Positions 1 through 8,473 are shown, counted from the first letter of the stretch. The stretch: 64,000 nucleotides of DNA from Streptantibioticus cattleyicolor NRRL 8057 = DSM 46488 (GCF_000240165.1 NC_017585.1:558001-622000); one strand, 5' to 3'. Numbers and translations are program-made. The notes: generated by a model from the sequence alone, not told the origin.

Positions 1-2117
1 ACGAGGTGGAGGGCGGCGCCGGTGGTGAGCGGCATCAGCAGTTCGTGCACCGAGGCGTCGAAGCCGATGCTCGACCAGGCGGAGGCGGCCTCGCCGGGGG
101 CGGCGCCGATCCGGTGGAGCCAGTGGTCGAAGAGGTTACGGACGCTGCGGTGGGTGACCGCGACGCCCTTGGGCCGCCCGGTGGAGCCGGAGGTGTAGAT
201 GACGTAGGCCAGGTGGTCGTCGGTGACCGAGACCCCGGGTGCGTCGGTGCGGTCGCCCTCGGCCTCGACGGCGGTCAGCGGCAGCCAGCCGTCGGCCGGC
301 GCGGCGGCGTCACTCAGGACGAGGACGGGGGCGGCGTCGGCCACCATGGCGGCCAGGCGTGCGGCGGGCTGGCCGGGGTCGAGCGGCAGCCAGGCGGCGC
401 CGGCCTTGAGCACGCCGAGGACGCCGACCACCAGGTCCACGGTGCGTCCGGCGTGCACCCCGACGACCTGGTCGGGTCCGGCGCCGCGGGCGATCAGGGC
501 GTGCGCCAGCCGGTTGGCGCGCCGGTCCAGCGCGGCGTAGTCGAGGCGTTCCCCGCCGGCCACCACGGCGTCCGCGCCGGGCCGGGTGCGTACCTGGGCC
601 TCGAAGCGCTCGACGAGGCCGGGTCCGGCGGACGGGACGGCGGTGTCGCGCGCGGCGCCCGAACGGGCCAGCACCTCCTGGCGTTCCGCGGCGTCCAGCA
701 GGGAGAGTTCGGTCACCGGGCGGTCGGGCTCGGCGGCGAGCTGGGTCAGTACCCGCAGCAGGTAGCGCGCGTACCGTTCGACGGTGGCGTGGTCGAACAG
801 GGCGGTGGCGTAGTCGAGGCTGCCGACCACGCACCCGTTCTCCTCGGCGAGGGCGAGGGCGAGGTCGAACTTGGCGGGGGCGTGCTCGATGTCGAGCGGT
901 TCCACCGTCACGTCCGGCAGCCGGAGTTGGCCGTCGAGCGCCGGGATCCAGGCGAACATCGTCTGTACCAGGGGCGTGTGGGCGGCGCTGCGGGGCGGGT
1001 TGACCAGTTCCACCACGCGCTCGAAGGGCAGGTCGACGTGGCGCAGTCCGTCGCGGAGCACCTGGCGTACCCGGGTGAGCAGTTGGCCGCCGGTGGGCGC
1101 GTCGGTGAGGTCGACGCGGAGCGCGAGGGTGTTGACGAAGAAGCCGATGATCCCCTTGACGTCGTCGCCGCCGCGGTTGGCGGTGGGGGCGCCGACAACG
1201 ATGTCCGTCTGCCCCGACAGCCGGGAGAGCAGTATCGACCAGCCGGTGAGGATGGTGGAGTACAGGGTGACGCGGTGGCGGCGGGCGAGGGCGGTCAGGT
1301 CGGCGGTGAGCCGCTGGTCGAGGCGTACGGAGACCCGGCCGCCGCGGTAGTCCTGTTCGGCGGGGCGCGGCCGGTCGGTGGGGAGTTCCAGCAGCGGCGG
1401 GGCGCCGGCCAGGCTGCGCGTCCAGTGGTCGGCGTGTGCGGCGGGCTCCGGTGAGGCCATCCAGGCGTGCTGGCGGCGGGCGTAGTCGGCGTAGGTGAGG
1501 GGCAGCGGCGGCAGGCCGGGGTCCTCGCCGCGCAGTCCGGCGGCGTACAGCGCGCCGAGTTCACTCAGCATCAGCTGCTGCGACCAGCCGTCGAAGACGA
1601 TGTGGTGGACGGTGACGAGCAGCACGTGGTCGTCGGCGCCCAGCACCACCAGCCGGCCCCGGGCCAGCGGGGCGCGGTCGAGGTCGAACGGGGTGACCGC
1701 CTCCTTCCGCACCAGCTCGGCGAGGCGCCGTTCGGCGTCCGGGTCGTCCGCCAACTCCTCGACGGGCAGGGGGAATCCGGTCCCGGGCGGTTCGATCCAC
1801 TGGACCACCTCGCCGTCCTGGGCGACCAGGCGGGTGCGCAGCGCCGCGTGCCGGGCGGTCAGCGCGTCGAACGCCCGGGCCAGCACGGTGCCGTCCAGCG
1901 GGCCGCGCAGCCGGAACGCCATCGGCTCGTTGTACGCCTCGTTGGCGCCCTCCAACTGGGCGAGGACCCACAGGCGTTGCTGGGACATCGACAGCGGGGC
2001 GGTCGTGACGCCGTCGGTGCGGGGCGCCGCGTTGTCCGGTGTTCCGGCGTCCGCCGCCGCTGCCGGGCGGTGCCGGGCGGTGGACGTGGTCTGCTGGAAG
2101 GTGGGTATCGCCGACAA
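1..2117 (-). CDS. Nonribosomal peptide synthetase, N-terminal C-A module (partial, runs off left edge)
   Basis: Reading the minus strand gives one open frame of about 705 codons with no stop before the window edge. A condensation domain comes first: PLSMSQQRLW near residue 45, and the catalytic HHxxxDG motif as HHIVFDGWS near residue 170. An adenylation domain follows, with LKAGAAWLPLDP (A2), YTSGSTGRPKG (A3, near residue 640) and FDASVHELL (A4). The A4 Asp is the Asp235 equivalent that binds the amino group of an alpha-amino acid, and the first pocket positions visible read D, A, H. Starting with a C domain suggests an elongating subunit or an N-acylating starter (inference). The start chosen is TTG at 2117, six bases after an AAAGGG ribosome site. 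TTG 2123 and GTG 2162 are alternatives. No ATG is available in frame until the MSQQRLW motif. Confidence 0.9.
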   Translation of the reverse strand, partial: MSAIPTFQQTTSTARHRPAAAADAGTPDNAAPRTDGVTTAPLSMSQQRLWVLAQLEGANEAYNEPMAFRLRGPLDGTVLARAFDALTARHAALRTRLVAQDGEVVQWIEPPGTGFPLPVEELADDPDAERRLAELVRKEAVTPFDLDRAPLARGRLVVLGADDHVLLVTVHHIVFDGWSQQLMLSELGALYAAGLRGEDPGLPPLPLTYADYARRQHAWMASPEPAAHADHWTRSLAGAPPLLELPTDRPRPAEQDYRGGRVSVRLDQRLTADLTALARRHRVTLYSTILTGWSILLSRLSGQTDIVVGAPTANRGGDDVKGIIGFFVNTLALRVDLTDAPTGGQLLTRVRQVLRDGLRHVDLPFERVVELVNPPRSAAHTPLVQTMFAWIPALDGQLRLPDVTVEPLDIEHAPAKFDLALALAEENGCVVGSLDYATALFDHATVERYARYLLRVLTQLAAEPDRPVTELSLLDAAERQEVLARSGAARDTAVPSAGPGLVERFEAQVRTRPGADAVVAGGERLDYAALDRRANRLAHALIARGAGPDQVVGVHAGRTVDLVVGVLGVLKAGAAWLPLDPGQPAARLAAMVADAAPVLVLSDAAAPADGWLPLTAVEAEGDRTDAPGVSVTDDHLAYVIYTSGSTGRPKGVAVTHRSVRNLFDHWLHRIGAAPGEAASAWSSIGFDASVHELLMPLTTGAALHL

Positions 2118-2360
2118 GACCAACCCTTTCCCCTGGGGAAGGTGATTGCTCGGTTGCGTCACGGTCCGGGGCCCGTGCGGGGACGGGCACGATGGGTGAG
2201 GGAGTGCGTCGGAACGGCCGTCGCCGCGGTCGTGCGGTGACGGGGAAATGGGGCAATGCCAATTGACGTCGGCCCGGCCGGTCGTACGGCGGAAGGAAAA
2301 ATCGCGGTGCCCCCTCCGCGCTCTCCCCGCCGGATGACCAACTGACCGGAGTGGCAAGCG

Positions 2361-2396
2361 ACTTGGGCCACTTGGATCACTTGCGTCACTCGTCCG
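2361..2396. repeat. Four tandem 9-bp repeats, possible operator of the NRPS
   Basis: Four head-to-tail 9-mers read ACTTGGGCC, ACTTGGATC, ACTTGCGTC and ACTCGTCCG. Just before them CAAG-CGA-CTTG forms a small inverted repeat (2354-2364), and a further GGCAAG lies near 2407. The array is about 250 bases upstream of the NRPS start. The 9-bp period is unlike the 11-bp spacing of SARP heptad boxes. An activator or repressor site is an inference. Confidence 0.45.
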
Positions 2397-2923
2397 ACGA
2401 TGATTGGGCAAGTTTTCGATCGTGTCAATGGGTGGCCGATGCACGAGGCGCGGTCCGCCGCAGGTCGGTGCCCGTCCGTACCCGGTCACCTGGTACGGCG
2501 GGGTGCCGGCCGGTCGTCCCGGTGGGGTGGTGGCTTTCCTCGTCGGCGGTCGGCGGAATGCCGGGGAGGGTCCGTGGGCGGCATTCGGCGGTGCCATTCG
2601 GTGATTCCCCGCGTGGTGCGCCGGAATTCGGCGCGGGATGCCGTTCCGTTGGTTACCGACGGGAACATCGCATCGTCGCCGTACCCCGTCCCGCCCCGGC
2701 GTGACAACGCCGGCCGCCCTCGCCGCGCACCCCGGCGGAATACCTCCCGCACCGCAAGAACCGGCGTTCCGGGAACGGCCCCCCGAATCCGGCGGCCACC
2801 CCGGGAATTCCGTCCGGGCGCCATTCCCGGCCGCCACGCCCGGTTTCCCGCACCCGGGACCGGCGCGCTGCCCGAACGGGCACCCCGCGCGCCGGGCGGA
2901 ACCGGCCGCGTAGTACGCTTCCG

Positions 2924-2935
2924 CTAGTCAACTAG
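2924..2935. promoter_or_regulatory. Palindrome CTAGT-CA-ACTAG before gntR
   Basis: A perfect 5+2+5 inverted repeat lies 15 bases before the GTG start of the GntR gene. YtrA-type GntR regulators commonly repress their own ABC-transporter operon from such a site, so this is the probable operator. The surrounding bases (TAGTACGCTTCCGCTAGT) are also the most AT-rich in the leader. Confidence 0.55.
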
Positions 2936-2950
2936 TGGAATGGCGGTAAG

Positions 2951-3355
2951 GTGATCGAGTACCGCATCGAGCGGCGCGGCGGGGTCCCCGCCTACCAGCA
3001 GATCGTGCAGCAGACCGAGCGGGCGCTGCGACTGGGCCTTCTCCAGCCGGGGGACAAACTGCCCACCGCGCGCGAGGTGGTCGAGGCGACGGCGATCAAC
3101 CCCAACACGGTCTTCAAGGCCTACCGCGAGCTGGAACGCGCCGGCCTGGTCGAACCCCGCCCCGGACTGGGCACCTTCGTGCTGCGCGGGCTCGGCCGGG
3201 CCGGGGACCGCGCGCTCCGCGCGGAGCTGGAGGCATGGGTGGACCGGGCCCGCGCCGCGGGTCTGGCCCCGGAGGACGTCACCGCGCTGGTCGGCTCCGT
3301 GGTGGAGCAGCGCTACGCGGTCGGCGCCGCCGCCGGGAACGTGGAGCGCGCATGA
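2951..3355 (+). CDS. GntR-family transcriptional regulator (YtrA subfamily)
   Basis: This 134-residue DNA-binding protein has a winged-helix domain filling the N-terminal two thirds (AYQQIVQQTERALRLG, then LPTAREVVEATAINPNTVFKAYRELERAGLV) and only a short tail (residues 75-134). That is the size and layout of the YtrA subfamily, which lacks a large effector domain. The start is GTG. Its stop overlaps the ATG of the ABC ATPase gene (ATGA), so it is the first gene of a gntR-ATPase-permease operon. It probably represses that operon through the palindrome just upstream. Confidence 0.92.
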   Translation: MIEYRIERRGGVPAYQQIVQQTERALRLGLLQPGDKLPTAREVVEATAINPNTVFKAYRELERAGLVEPRPGLGTFVLRGLGRAGDRALRAELEAWVDRARAAGLAPEDVTALVGSVVEQRYAVGAAAGNVERA

Positions 3356-4278
3356 GGGAGCCGACGGCCCGCCGCACCGCGGTGGAAGCGGTCGGGGTGG
3401 GATCGCGCCGACGCCGCAAGCGGGTGCTGGACGGCTGCTCGTTCCGCATACCCACCGGCCGGGTGTGCGGGGTGGTGGGCCCCAACGGTGCCGGAAAGTC
3501 CACCCTGTTGGCGCTCGCCGCCGGGCTGCTGCGGCCGGACGAGGGCACGCTGCGGGTGTTCGGCGCGGCCCCGCGGGACGCCGTGGCGCGCGCCGCGCTG
3601 GCCTTCGTCGGCCAGGACAAACCGCTCTACCACCGCTTCACGGTGGCCGCGCTGCTGCGCATGGGGCGCGATCTCAACCCCGGCTGGCGCGACGACCTCG
3701 CCGAGCGCATGCTCGACCTGCCCGCCTCGGCGCTGCGCACCCGGGTCGGCGCGCTCTCCGGCGGTGAACGCACCAGGGTGGCGCTGGCGCTGGCACTCGG
3801 CAAGGCACCCGCCCTGCTGCTGCTCGACGAACCCCTCGCCGACCTCGACCCACTCGCCCGCCGCCATGTGATGGGTGTCCTCCTGGCCGACGCGGTGGAA
3901 CGCGGCACCACCGTCGTGATGTCCTCGCACGTGCTGGCCGAACTCGACGACGTCATCGACTACCTGCTGCTGGTCGACGGCGGCCGGATCCGGCTCGCCG
4001 GGGAGACCGACGAGATCCTGGCGGCCCACCGGCTGCTGGTGGGCCCCGCGGCGGACGGGCCGCCGACCGGCCGGGTGGTCGAGTCCCGCGTCAATGGACG
4101 CCAGCGGACCCTGCTGCTGCGCGCCCCGGCGGCCGACCCCGGCCCGGCCTGGCAGGTCGACGAGCCCGGGCTGGCCGAACTGCTCCTGTCCTACCTGCGG
4201 TCGCCGCAGGCCCCGCCGCTGCTGACGCCGACCGCGGACACCACGCTCGGCGCCGGACACCCGGGGGTGACGGCATGA
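3352..4278 (+). CDS. ABC transporter ATP-binding protein
   Basis: This 308-residue cytoplasmic ATPase subunit has Walker A GPNGAGKST near residue 43, the signature LSGGERTRVALALAL, Walker B LLLLDEPLADLD, and an H-loop histidine in SSHVLAEL. The C-terminal 90 residues carry no recognised domain, as in many ABC-2 exporters. The start at 3352 was chosen because it overlaps the gntR stop. A longer in-frame open stretch upstream lies wholly inside gntR. It pairs with the membrane protein at 4275, whose ATG overlaps this stop. The substrate cannot be read from sequence; drug or lipid export under envelope stress is typical of the family. Confidence 0.93.
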   Translation: MREPTARRTAVEAVGVGSRRRRKRVLDGCSFRIPTGRVCGVVGPNGAGKSTLLALAAGLLRPDEGTLRVFGAAPRDAVARAALAFVGQDKPLYHRFTVAALLRMGRDLNPGWRDDLAERMLDLPASALRTRVGALSGGERTRVALALALGKAPALLLLDEPLADLDPLARRHVMGVLLADAVERGTTVVMSSHVLAELDDVIDYLLLVDGGRIRLAGETDEILAAHRLLVGPAADGPPTGRVVESRVNGRQRTLLLRAPAADPGPAWQVDEPGLAELLLSYLRSPQAPPLLTPTADTTLGAGHPGVTA

Positions 4279-5255
4279 CACCGAAGATCGTTCCGCTGCG
4301 CGTCGTCCGCCTGGCACCGGCCCCCGTCCGTACCCCGCTGCGCGGGCTGTACCGGCTGGTGCTGCGGCAGAACCGGACGCTGGGCTGGGGGGCGGTGGTG
4401 TGTCTGGTGGCCGCCGCGGGGTGGGCCGCCCAGGCGCGGTCGGCGACGGCCGCGGCGGCCCGTGAGGTGGCCGCGTTGTGCCCGGTCAGCAGGGCGGCGT
4501 GCCCGGCCGCGATGGACCGGCTGATGTCCGCCGCCTCCTCCGCGCAGGGCCTCCAATTCGCCCTGCTGGCGCTGCCGTTGCTGATCGGCATGTTCGCCGG
4601 GGCGCCGTTGGTCGCCCAGGAGGTGGAGCACGGGACGCACCGGCTGGTGTGGACCCAGTCGGTCTCGCGGACGCAGTGGCTCACCGCGAAACTGCTGGTG
4701 CCGGCGGCCGGGCTGGTGGCACTCTCCACCGGCGCCTCGCTGATCGGGACGTGGCTGCGGGCCGGGGTGCGTCACCACACGCCGCTGAACTACTGGGGCC
4801 GGTACCAGGACGCGGTGTACAACACCTTCGGGGTGGTCCCGGTCGCCGCCGCGCTGCTGGCGTTCGCCCTCGGGGTGCTGACCGGCGTGGTGCTGCGGCG
4901 CACCATCGCGGCCATGGCCGGCGCCGCCGGGGCCTACGCCGTGATGGCTCTCGCCTTCAACTGGCTGCGCCGTTACCTCCAGCCGGTGCACACCTGGGTG
5001 GGCACCGGCGGGTACAACCTCGACGGCGACGTGTGGCTGATCAGCGACGGCGTGGTGATGGCGGACGGGACGCGGGTGCCCTATCCCGAGTGTCCGCCGA
5101 GCGGCGCGTGCGAGTCGGCGCCGCGGACCTTCGAGCTGTACCACACCCCGGGGCAGTTCTGGCCGATGCAGTGGACGCAGGCCGCCCTGATGCTGGCGGT
5201 CGCGGCGCTCGCCGTCGCCGTCACCTACCGGCTGCTGCACCGCCGGCCGTTCTGA
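4275..5255 (+). CDS. ABC-2-type membrane permease
   Basis: This 326-residue membrane protein starts at an ATGA overlap with the ATPase gene, so the two are translationally coupled. Hydrophobic segments are clear at about residues 36-50, 92-112, 138-156, 184-206, 215-232 and near the C-terminus (ALMLAVAALAVAVTYRLL). A stretch of roughly 60 residues before the last segment, rich in Gly, Pro and Cys (ECPPSGACES), should face outside. It forms the pore of the exporter encoded by this three-gene cassette. The substrate is unknown. Confidence 0.85.
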   Translation: MTPKIVPLRVVRLAPAPVRTPLRGLYRLVLRQNRTLGWGAVVCLVAAAGWAAQARSATAAAAREVAALCPVSRAACPAAMDRLMSAASSAQGLQFALLALPLLIGMFAGAPLVAQEVEHGTHRLVWTQSVSRTQWLTAKLLVPAAGLVALSTGASLIGTWLRAGVRHHTPLNYWGRYQDAVYNTFGVVPVAAALLAFALGVLTGVVLRRTIAAMAGAAGAYAVMALAFNWLRRYLQPVHTWVGTGGYNLDGDVWLISDGVVMADGTRVPYPECPPSGACESAPRTFELYHTPGQFWPMQWTQAALMLAVAALAVAVTYRLLHRRPF

Positions 5256-5268
5256 GCGGACGGCGGTG

Positions 5269-7194
5269 ATGTCCACTCCCCCGCCGCTGCCCCGGCGTGC
5301 CGCGGTGGCGGCGGCCCCGGCCGCCTTCATGCTCGTCTCCGGGCTGTGGGGCATCGGCCGCCACCACAGCCTGTGGCGGGACGAGGCCGCCACCTGGCAG
5401 GTGGCCCACCGCACGGTGGCGCAGATCTGGTACATGTCCGGCCAGGTCGACCTGGTGCACACCCTGTACTACGTGGTGATGCACCAGGTCTTCGCGGTGC
5501 TCGGCGACAGCCTGCTCGCGCTGCGGCTGCCGTCGGTGCTCGGCGCGACGGTGGCGGCGGCGCTGACCGCGCGGATCGGAGCGCGCACCGGCGGTCCGCT
5601 CACCGGGGTCGCGGCCGGTCTCTTCTTCGTGCTGCTGCCGTCCGCCCAGCACTACGCGCAGGAAGGGCGCTCCTACGCGCTGGTGCTGGCGGGCGCGGCG
5701 ACGGCGACCTGGCTGCTGGTACGGGCGCTGGACCGGCCGCGCGGGCGGGCGCACTGGGTCTGCTACGGGGTGGCCGTGCTGGTCACCGCGTTGCTCAACT
5801 GGTTCTCGCTGCTGTTGCTGCTCGGGCACGCGCCGACGGTGTGGCGGGCGGCTGCGGGGCGGGGCGCGCGGACCGGCTGGGCGGTGTCGTCCGCGGCGGC
5901 GCTCGCCGGTGCGCTGCCGTTGGTCCTGGCCAGCCGGGGCCAGGCCGACCAGGTGTCGTGGATCCGTCCGCCGGGTTGGGGGACGCTGCTGACGGTGGGC
6001 GCGCCGCTGGTGTGCGGTGCGGTCTGCGCCCGTCTCGCCCGCCGGGGGCCGGGGCGGGTGGCGCTGCCGGTGGTGGCGCTGCCGCTGCTGGCCGCGCCGT
6101 CGCTGGCGTTGCTGGCGGCCTCGGCGGTGAAGCCGCTGTACGTGGACCGGTACGTGCTCTTCACCCGGGTCGGGCTGGCGCTGCTGCTGGGGGCGGCGGC
6201 TTCGGCCACCGTACGGGCGGCGGCGGCCCGGCGGTACGAGCGGCCGTGGCTGCTGGTCCCGATGACGGCGGCGGCCGTGGTGCTGGCGCTGCTGCCGGTG
6301 GCCCGGCGGGAACGGACGCCCGCCGCGCGGGTGGACGACGTGCTGGCCGCGGCGGCGACGGTGGCCCGGGTGTCCCGCCCCGGCGACGGCGTGGTCTTCG
6401 TCCCGGCCGCCCGGCGCGACACGAAGCTGGTCTCCCCGCGTGACTTCGCCGGCCTGGACGATCTCGCGCTGGAACGCGGCCCGGTGGCCTCCGGCACCCT
6501 CAAGGGCGAGGAGGCGCCGCCGGACCGCGTCCGCGCCGCGATGCTCGCCCGGCCCAGGATCGTCCTGGTCACCGACGCCCGCTCGGTCACCCGCCCGGCG
6601 CTCTCCCCGGTCGACCGGGTCAAACTCGCGGTGCTGCGGGGCGACTTCACGCGCGGCGCCGACACGGAGGTCAACGGCCGCCGCGTGACGCTGTACGTGC
6701 GCCGGGACGGGCTGAACGGCATACCTGACGCTACGTCAGTCGTCCGCCACCGGCTCGCTGTACCCCCGGTTGGCCCGGTCGACCTCGGCCATGTGCTCCT
6801 CGGCCCAGGCGCGGACGGCGGCCAGCGGGGCGTCGAGGGAGAGGCCGAGCGTGGTGAGCCGGTAGAAGACGGCGGGCGGGACGGTGGGCTCGACCCGGCG
6901 GTGGACCAGGCCGTCCCGGGCCAGGGCGCGCAGGGTCACCGAGAGCATCTTCTGCGACACCCCCGGCATCCGGCGCCGCAGCTCGGCGAAGCGCAGTTCG
7001 CCCGGGGACGCCTCGGCCAGCACCTTGACCGCCATCGACGTCCACTTGGTGCCGATCCGGTCCAGCAGCCGGCGGGTCGGGCAGTCCGGGTCGAAGAGGT
7101 CACCGCGCGCGCCGCCGGGGACACGTCCGTGCCGGGAGGTCACCTGGAGCTCACCACCTGTCGGGAAAGTGCCTTCTTGGCTCCCCGACCCTAG
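5269..7194 (+). CDS. GT39-like membrane glycosyltransferase, 3' end overlapping hxlR antisense
   Basis: The first ~485 residues form a polytopic GT-C glycosyltransferase of the dolichyl-phosphate-mannose/ArnT type. The first outer loop carries the acidic pair in LWRDEAATWQ, and about ten hydrophobic helices follow. Such enzymes move a sugar from a polyprenyl phosphate donor to an outside acceptor. The start is ATG 5269, in a GTGATG context ten bases after the permease stop. The frame does not stop after the natural-looking end VTLYVRRDGLNG (near 6720). It runs another ~155 low-hydrophobicity residues antisense to hxlR. A TGA in the +2 frame at 6726 lies in a palindrome that elsewhere holds stop codons, so a 3' frameshift is likely. 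Confidence 0.75.
   Translation: MSTPPPLPRRAAVAAAPAAFMLVSGLWGIGRHHSLWRDEAATWQVAHRTVAQIWYMSGQVDLVHTLYYVVMHQVFAVLGDSLLALRLPSVLGATVAAALTARIGARTGGPLTGVAAGLFFVLLPSAQHYAQEGRSYALVLAGAATATWLLVRALDRPRGRAHWVCYGVAVLVTALLNWFSLLLLLGHAPTVWRAAAGRGARTGWAVSSAAALAGALPLVLASRGQADQVSWIRPPGWGTLLTVGAPLVCGAVCARLARRGPGRVALPVVALPLLAAPSLALLAASAVKPLYVDRYVLFTRVGLALLLGAAASATVRAAAARRYERPWLLVPMTAAAVVLALLPVARRERTPAARVDDVLAAAATVARVSRPGDGVVFVPAARRDTKLVSPRDFAGLDDLALERGPVASGTLKGEEAPPDRVRAAMLARPRIVLVTDARSVTRPALSPVDRVKLAVLRGDFTRGADTEVNGRRVTLYVRRDGLNGIPDATSVVRHRLAVPPVGPVDLGHVLLGPGADGGQRGVEGEAERGEPVEDGGRDGGLDPAVDQAVPGQGAQGHREHLLRHPRHPAPQLGEAQFARGRLGQHLDRHRRPLGADPVQQPAGRAVRVEEVTARAAGDTSVPGGHLELTTCRESAFLAPRP
6725..6739. repeat. Stop-codon palindrome CTGACG-CTA-CGTCAG
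   Basis: This is a perfect 6+3+6 inverted repeat. The hxlR stop codon (TCA on the plus strand, 6736-6738) lies inside the right arm, and a TGA in the glycosyltransferase direction lies in the left arm. It is one of five similar elements in this window, all at gene 3' ends. Confidence 0.8.
6736..7143 (-). CDS. HxlR-family transcriptional regulator
   Basis: This 135-residue winged-helix protein carries the HxlR signature CPTRRLLDRIGTKWTSMAVKVL, then LRFAELRRRMPGVSQKMLSVTLRALARDGLV and a wing with FYRLTTLGLSL. The single conserved Cys at residue 21 (DPDCPTR) is the redox- or aldehyde-sensing residue in characterised HxlR/HypR/YodB proteins. It is divergent from the alpha/beta hydrolase at 7249, with about 105 bases between starts, and probably controls it. 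The whole gene lies antisense to the 3' extension of the glycosyltransferase frame. Codon bias strongly favours hxlR as the real gene. Confidence 0.92.
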   Translation of the reverse strand: MTSRHGRVPGGARGDLFDPDCPTRRLLDRIGTKWTSMAVKVLAEASPGELRFAELRRRMPGVSQKMLSVTLRALARDGLVHRRVEPTVPPAVFYRLTTLGLSLDAPLAAVRAWAEEHMAEVDRANRGYSEPVADD

Positions 7195-7248
7195 CCACCT
7201 ACCGTCAGCTTGTCACCTTTGGTTACCGCCACAGAGCTGGAGATACCC

Positions 7249-8133
7249 ATGACCGCCACCTCCACCCACCTCGTACCCGGGGTCGAACTGCGCCGCGTCC
7301 CGGTCGGCGACGTGACGCTCAACGTGGCGCTCGCCGGCAACGGCCCGGCCGTTCTGCTGCTCCACGGGTTCCCGCACACCTGGCGGCTGTGGAGCCGGGT
7401 CATCGGCCCGCTGGCGGCGCGGCACCGGGTCATCGCGCCCGATCTGCGGGGGTTCGGCGCCAGCGACCGGCCGACGGACGGCTACGACGCGGCGACCCTC
7501 GCCGGTGACGCCGAACAACTGCTGGCCGCGCTCGGCGAGACCTCGGCATCGGTGGTGGCCATCGACGCGGGGGTGCCCGGCGCCTTCCTGCTCGCGCTGG
7601 GCCGCCCCGCACTCGTCAGGCGGCTGGTGCTGATGGAGTCGCTGCTGGGCACCCTGCCCGGCGCCGAGGGCTTCCTCGCCCACGGCGCGCCCTGGTGGTT
7701 CGGGTTCCACGCGGTGCCCGGCCTCGCCGAGTCGGTGCTCACCGGCAACGAGGAGCGGTACATCGGCTGGTTCCTCGACGCCGGCACCCTCGGCGACGGC
7801 GTCCCCGACGACATCCGCGCCGACTTCGTCGCCGCCTGCACCGGCGGCGAGGCGCTGCGCTCCGCCTTCTCGTACTACCGCGCGCTGCCGGAGTCGGACC
7901 GGCAACTCCACCGCGCCACCGCGACCGGGCGGCTCACCATGCCCGTCATGGCGGTCGGCGCCCACCCGGTCGGCGACACGCTGTCCCGGCAACTGGCCCC
8001 GCTCACCGATGATCTGACGTCACATCAGCTGGAGGACTGCGGCCACATCGTCCCGCTCCACCGGCCGCGGGCCCTGCTCGACCTGGTCGTACCGTTCCTG
8101 GGCGCGGAGGCCGAGCCGGCGGCGGACCGATAG
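7249..8133 (+). CDS. Alpha/beta hydrolase (epoxide hydrolase / dehalogenase-like)
   Basis: This 294-residue cytoplasmic hydrolase has the oxyanion motif LLLHGFPHTWRLW near residue 45, DLRGFGASDRP near residue 80, a nucleophile elbow with Asp instead of Ser (VAIDAGVPGA near residue 103), and the catalytic His in DCGHIVPLHRP near the C-terminus. An Asp nucleophile is typical of epoxide hydrolases and haloalkane dehalogenases. The ATG at 7249 follows GGAG. A GTG at 7210 is in frame but has no ribosome site. It is divergent from hxlR, which likely regulates it. Confidence 0.88.
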   Translation: MTATSTHLVPGVELRRVPVGDVTLNVALAGNGPAVLLLHGFPHTWRLWSRVIGPLAARHRVIAPDLRGFGASDRPTDGYDAATLAGDAEQLLAALGETSASVVAIDAGVPGAFLLALGRPALVRRLVLMESLLGTLPGAEGFLAHGAPWWFGFHAVPGLAESVLTGNEERYIGWFLDAGTLGDGVPDDIRADFVAACTGGEALRSAFSYYRALPESDRQLHRATATGRLTMPVMAVGAHPVGDTLSRQLAPLTDDLTSHQLEDCGHIVPLHRPRALLDLVVPFLGAEAEPAADR

Positions 8134-8175
8134 AGTCGATCTTGCTCAATGTTCCACACCCGAAGGGGGACCCCG

Positions 8176-8457
8176 ATGCGCCGACGCTTCGCCGCGCTCG
8201 CCGTCAGCGCGCTGCTGGCCGGCGGCACCGTGGCCGTCACCGTGCCCGTCACCTCGGCCACCGCCGCCACCGTCACCTGCGACCCGGCCCACATGCGCCA
8301 GCAGATCGCCCAGCTCAAGGCGAAGGCCGCCCGGCTGAAGCACGAGGGCGAGTACGCCGCCGCCAAGCGCACCCTCGACCAGGCCAACTCCCTCCAGCGC
8401 AAGCTCGACGCCTGCCTGGCCGCCGAGGACAACGCCGCCAAGCCGTTCCCGCGCTAA
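8176..8457 (+). CDS. Small secreted protein, unknown function
   Basis: This is a 93-residue protein with a Sec signal peptide (MRRRFAALAVSALLAGG, cleavage probably after an Ala near residue 35). The mature part is helical and charged (MRQQIAQLKAKAARLKHEGEY) and bounded by two cysteines, CDPAH and DACLAA, which could form one disulfide. The start at 8176 follows AAGGGGGA. An in-frame ATG at 8149 has no ribosome site. I do not recognise a family. A strong terminator hairpin follows directly. Confidence 0.75.
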   Translation: MRRRFAALAVSALLAGGTVAVTVPVTSATAATVTCDPAHMRQQIAQLKAKAARLKHEGEYAAAKRTLDQANSLQRKLDACLAAEDNAAKPFPR

Positions 8458-8473
8458 CCCCTCCACCGGCACC

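Larger units (their letters stand above)
2118..2950. other. Large intergenic region between NRPS and GntR cassette
   Basis: About 830 bases separate the divergent NRPS and gntR genes. Several short open frames exist here, but none shows a family motif, good codon bias or a ribosome site, so I call no gene. The part at 2230-2420 is less GC-rich than its surroundings and holds the 9-bp tandem repeat described separately. It is the likely control region of the NRPS. Confidence 0.6.

Noticed and set aside
6-1454. A 482-codon plus-strand frame at the left edge
   Set aside because: It is the antisense shadow of the NRPS condensation and adenylation domains.
2351-2931. Several 60-175 codon frames in the NRPS-gntR gap
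   Set aside because: They overlap each other on both strands, have no ribosome sites and no recognisable motifs.
8012-8035. TGATCTGACGTCACATCA near-palindrome
   Set aside because: It lies inside the coding region of the hydrolase, not at a gene end or promoter, so it is probably chance.
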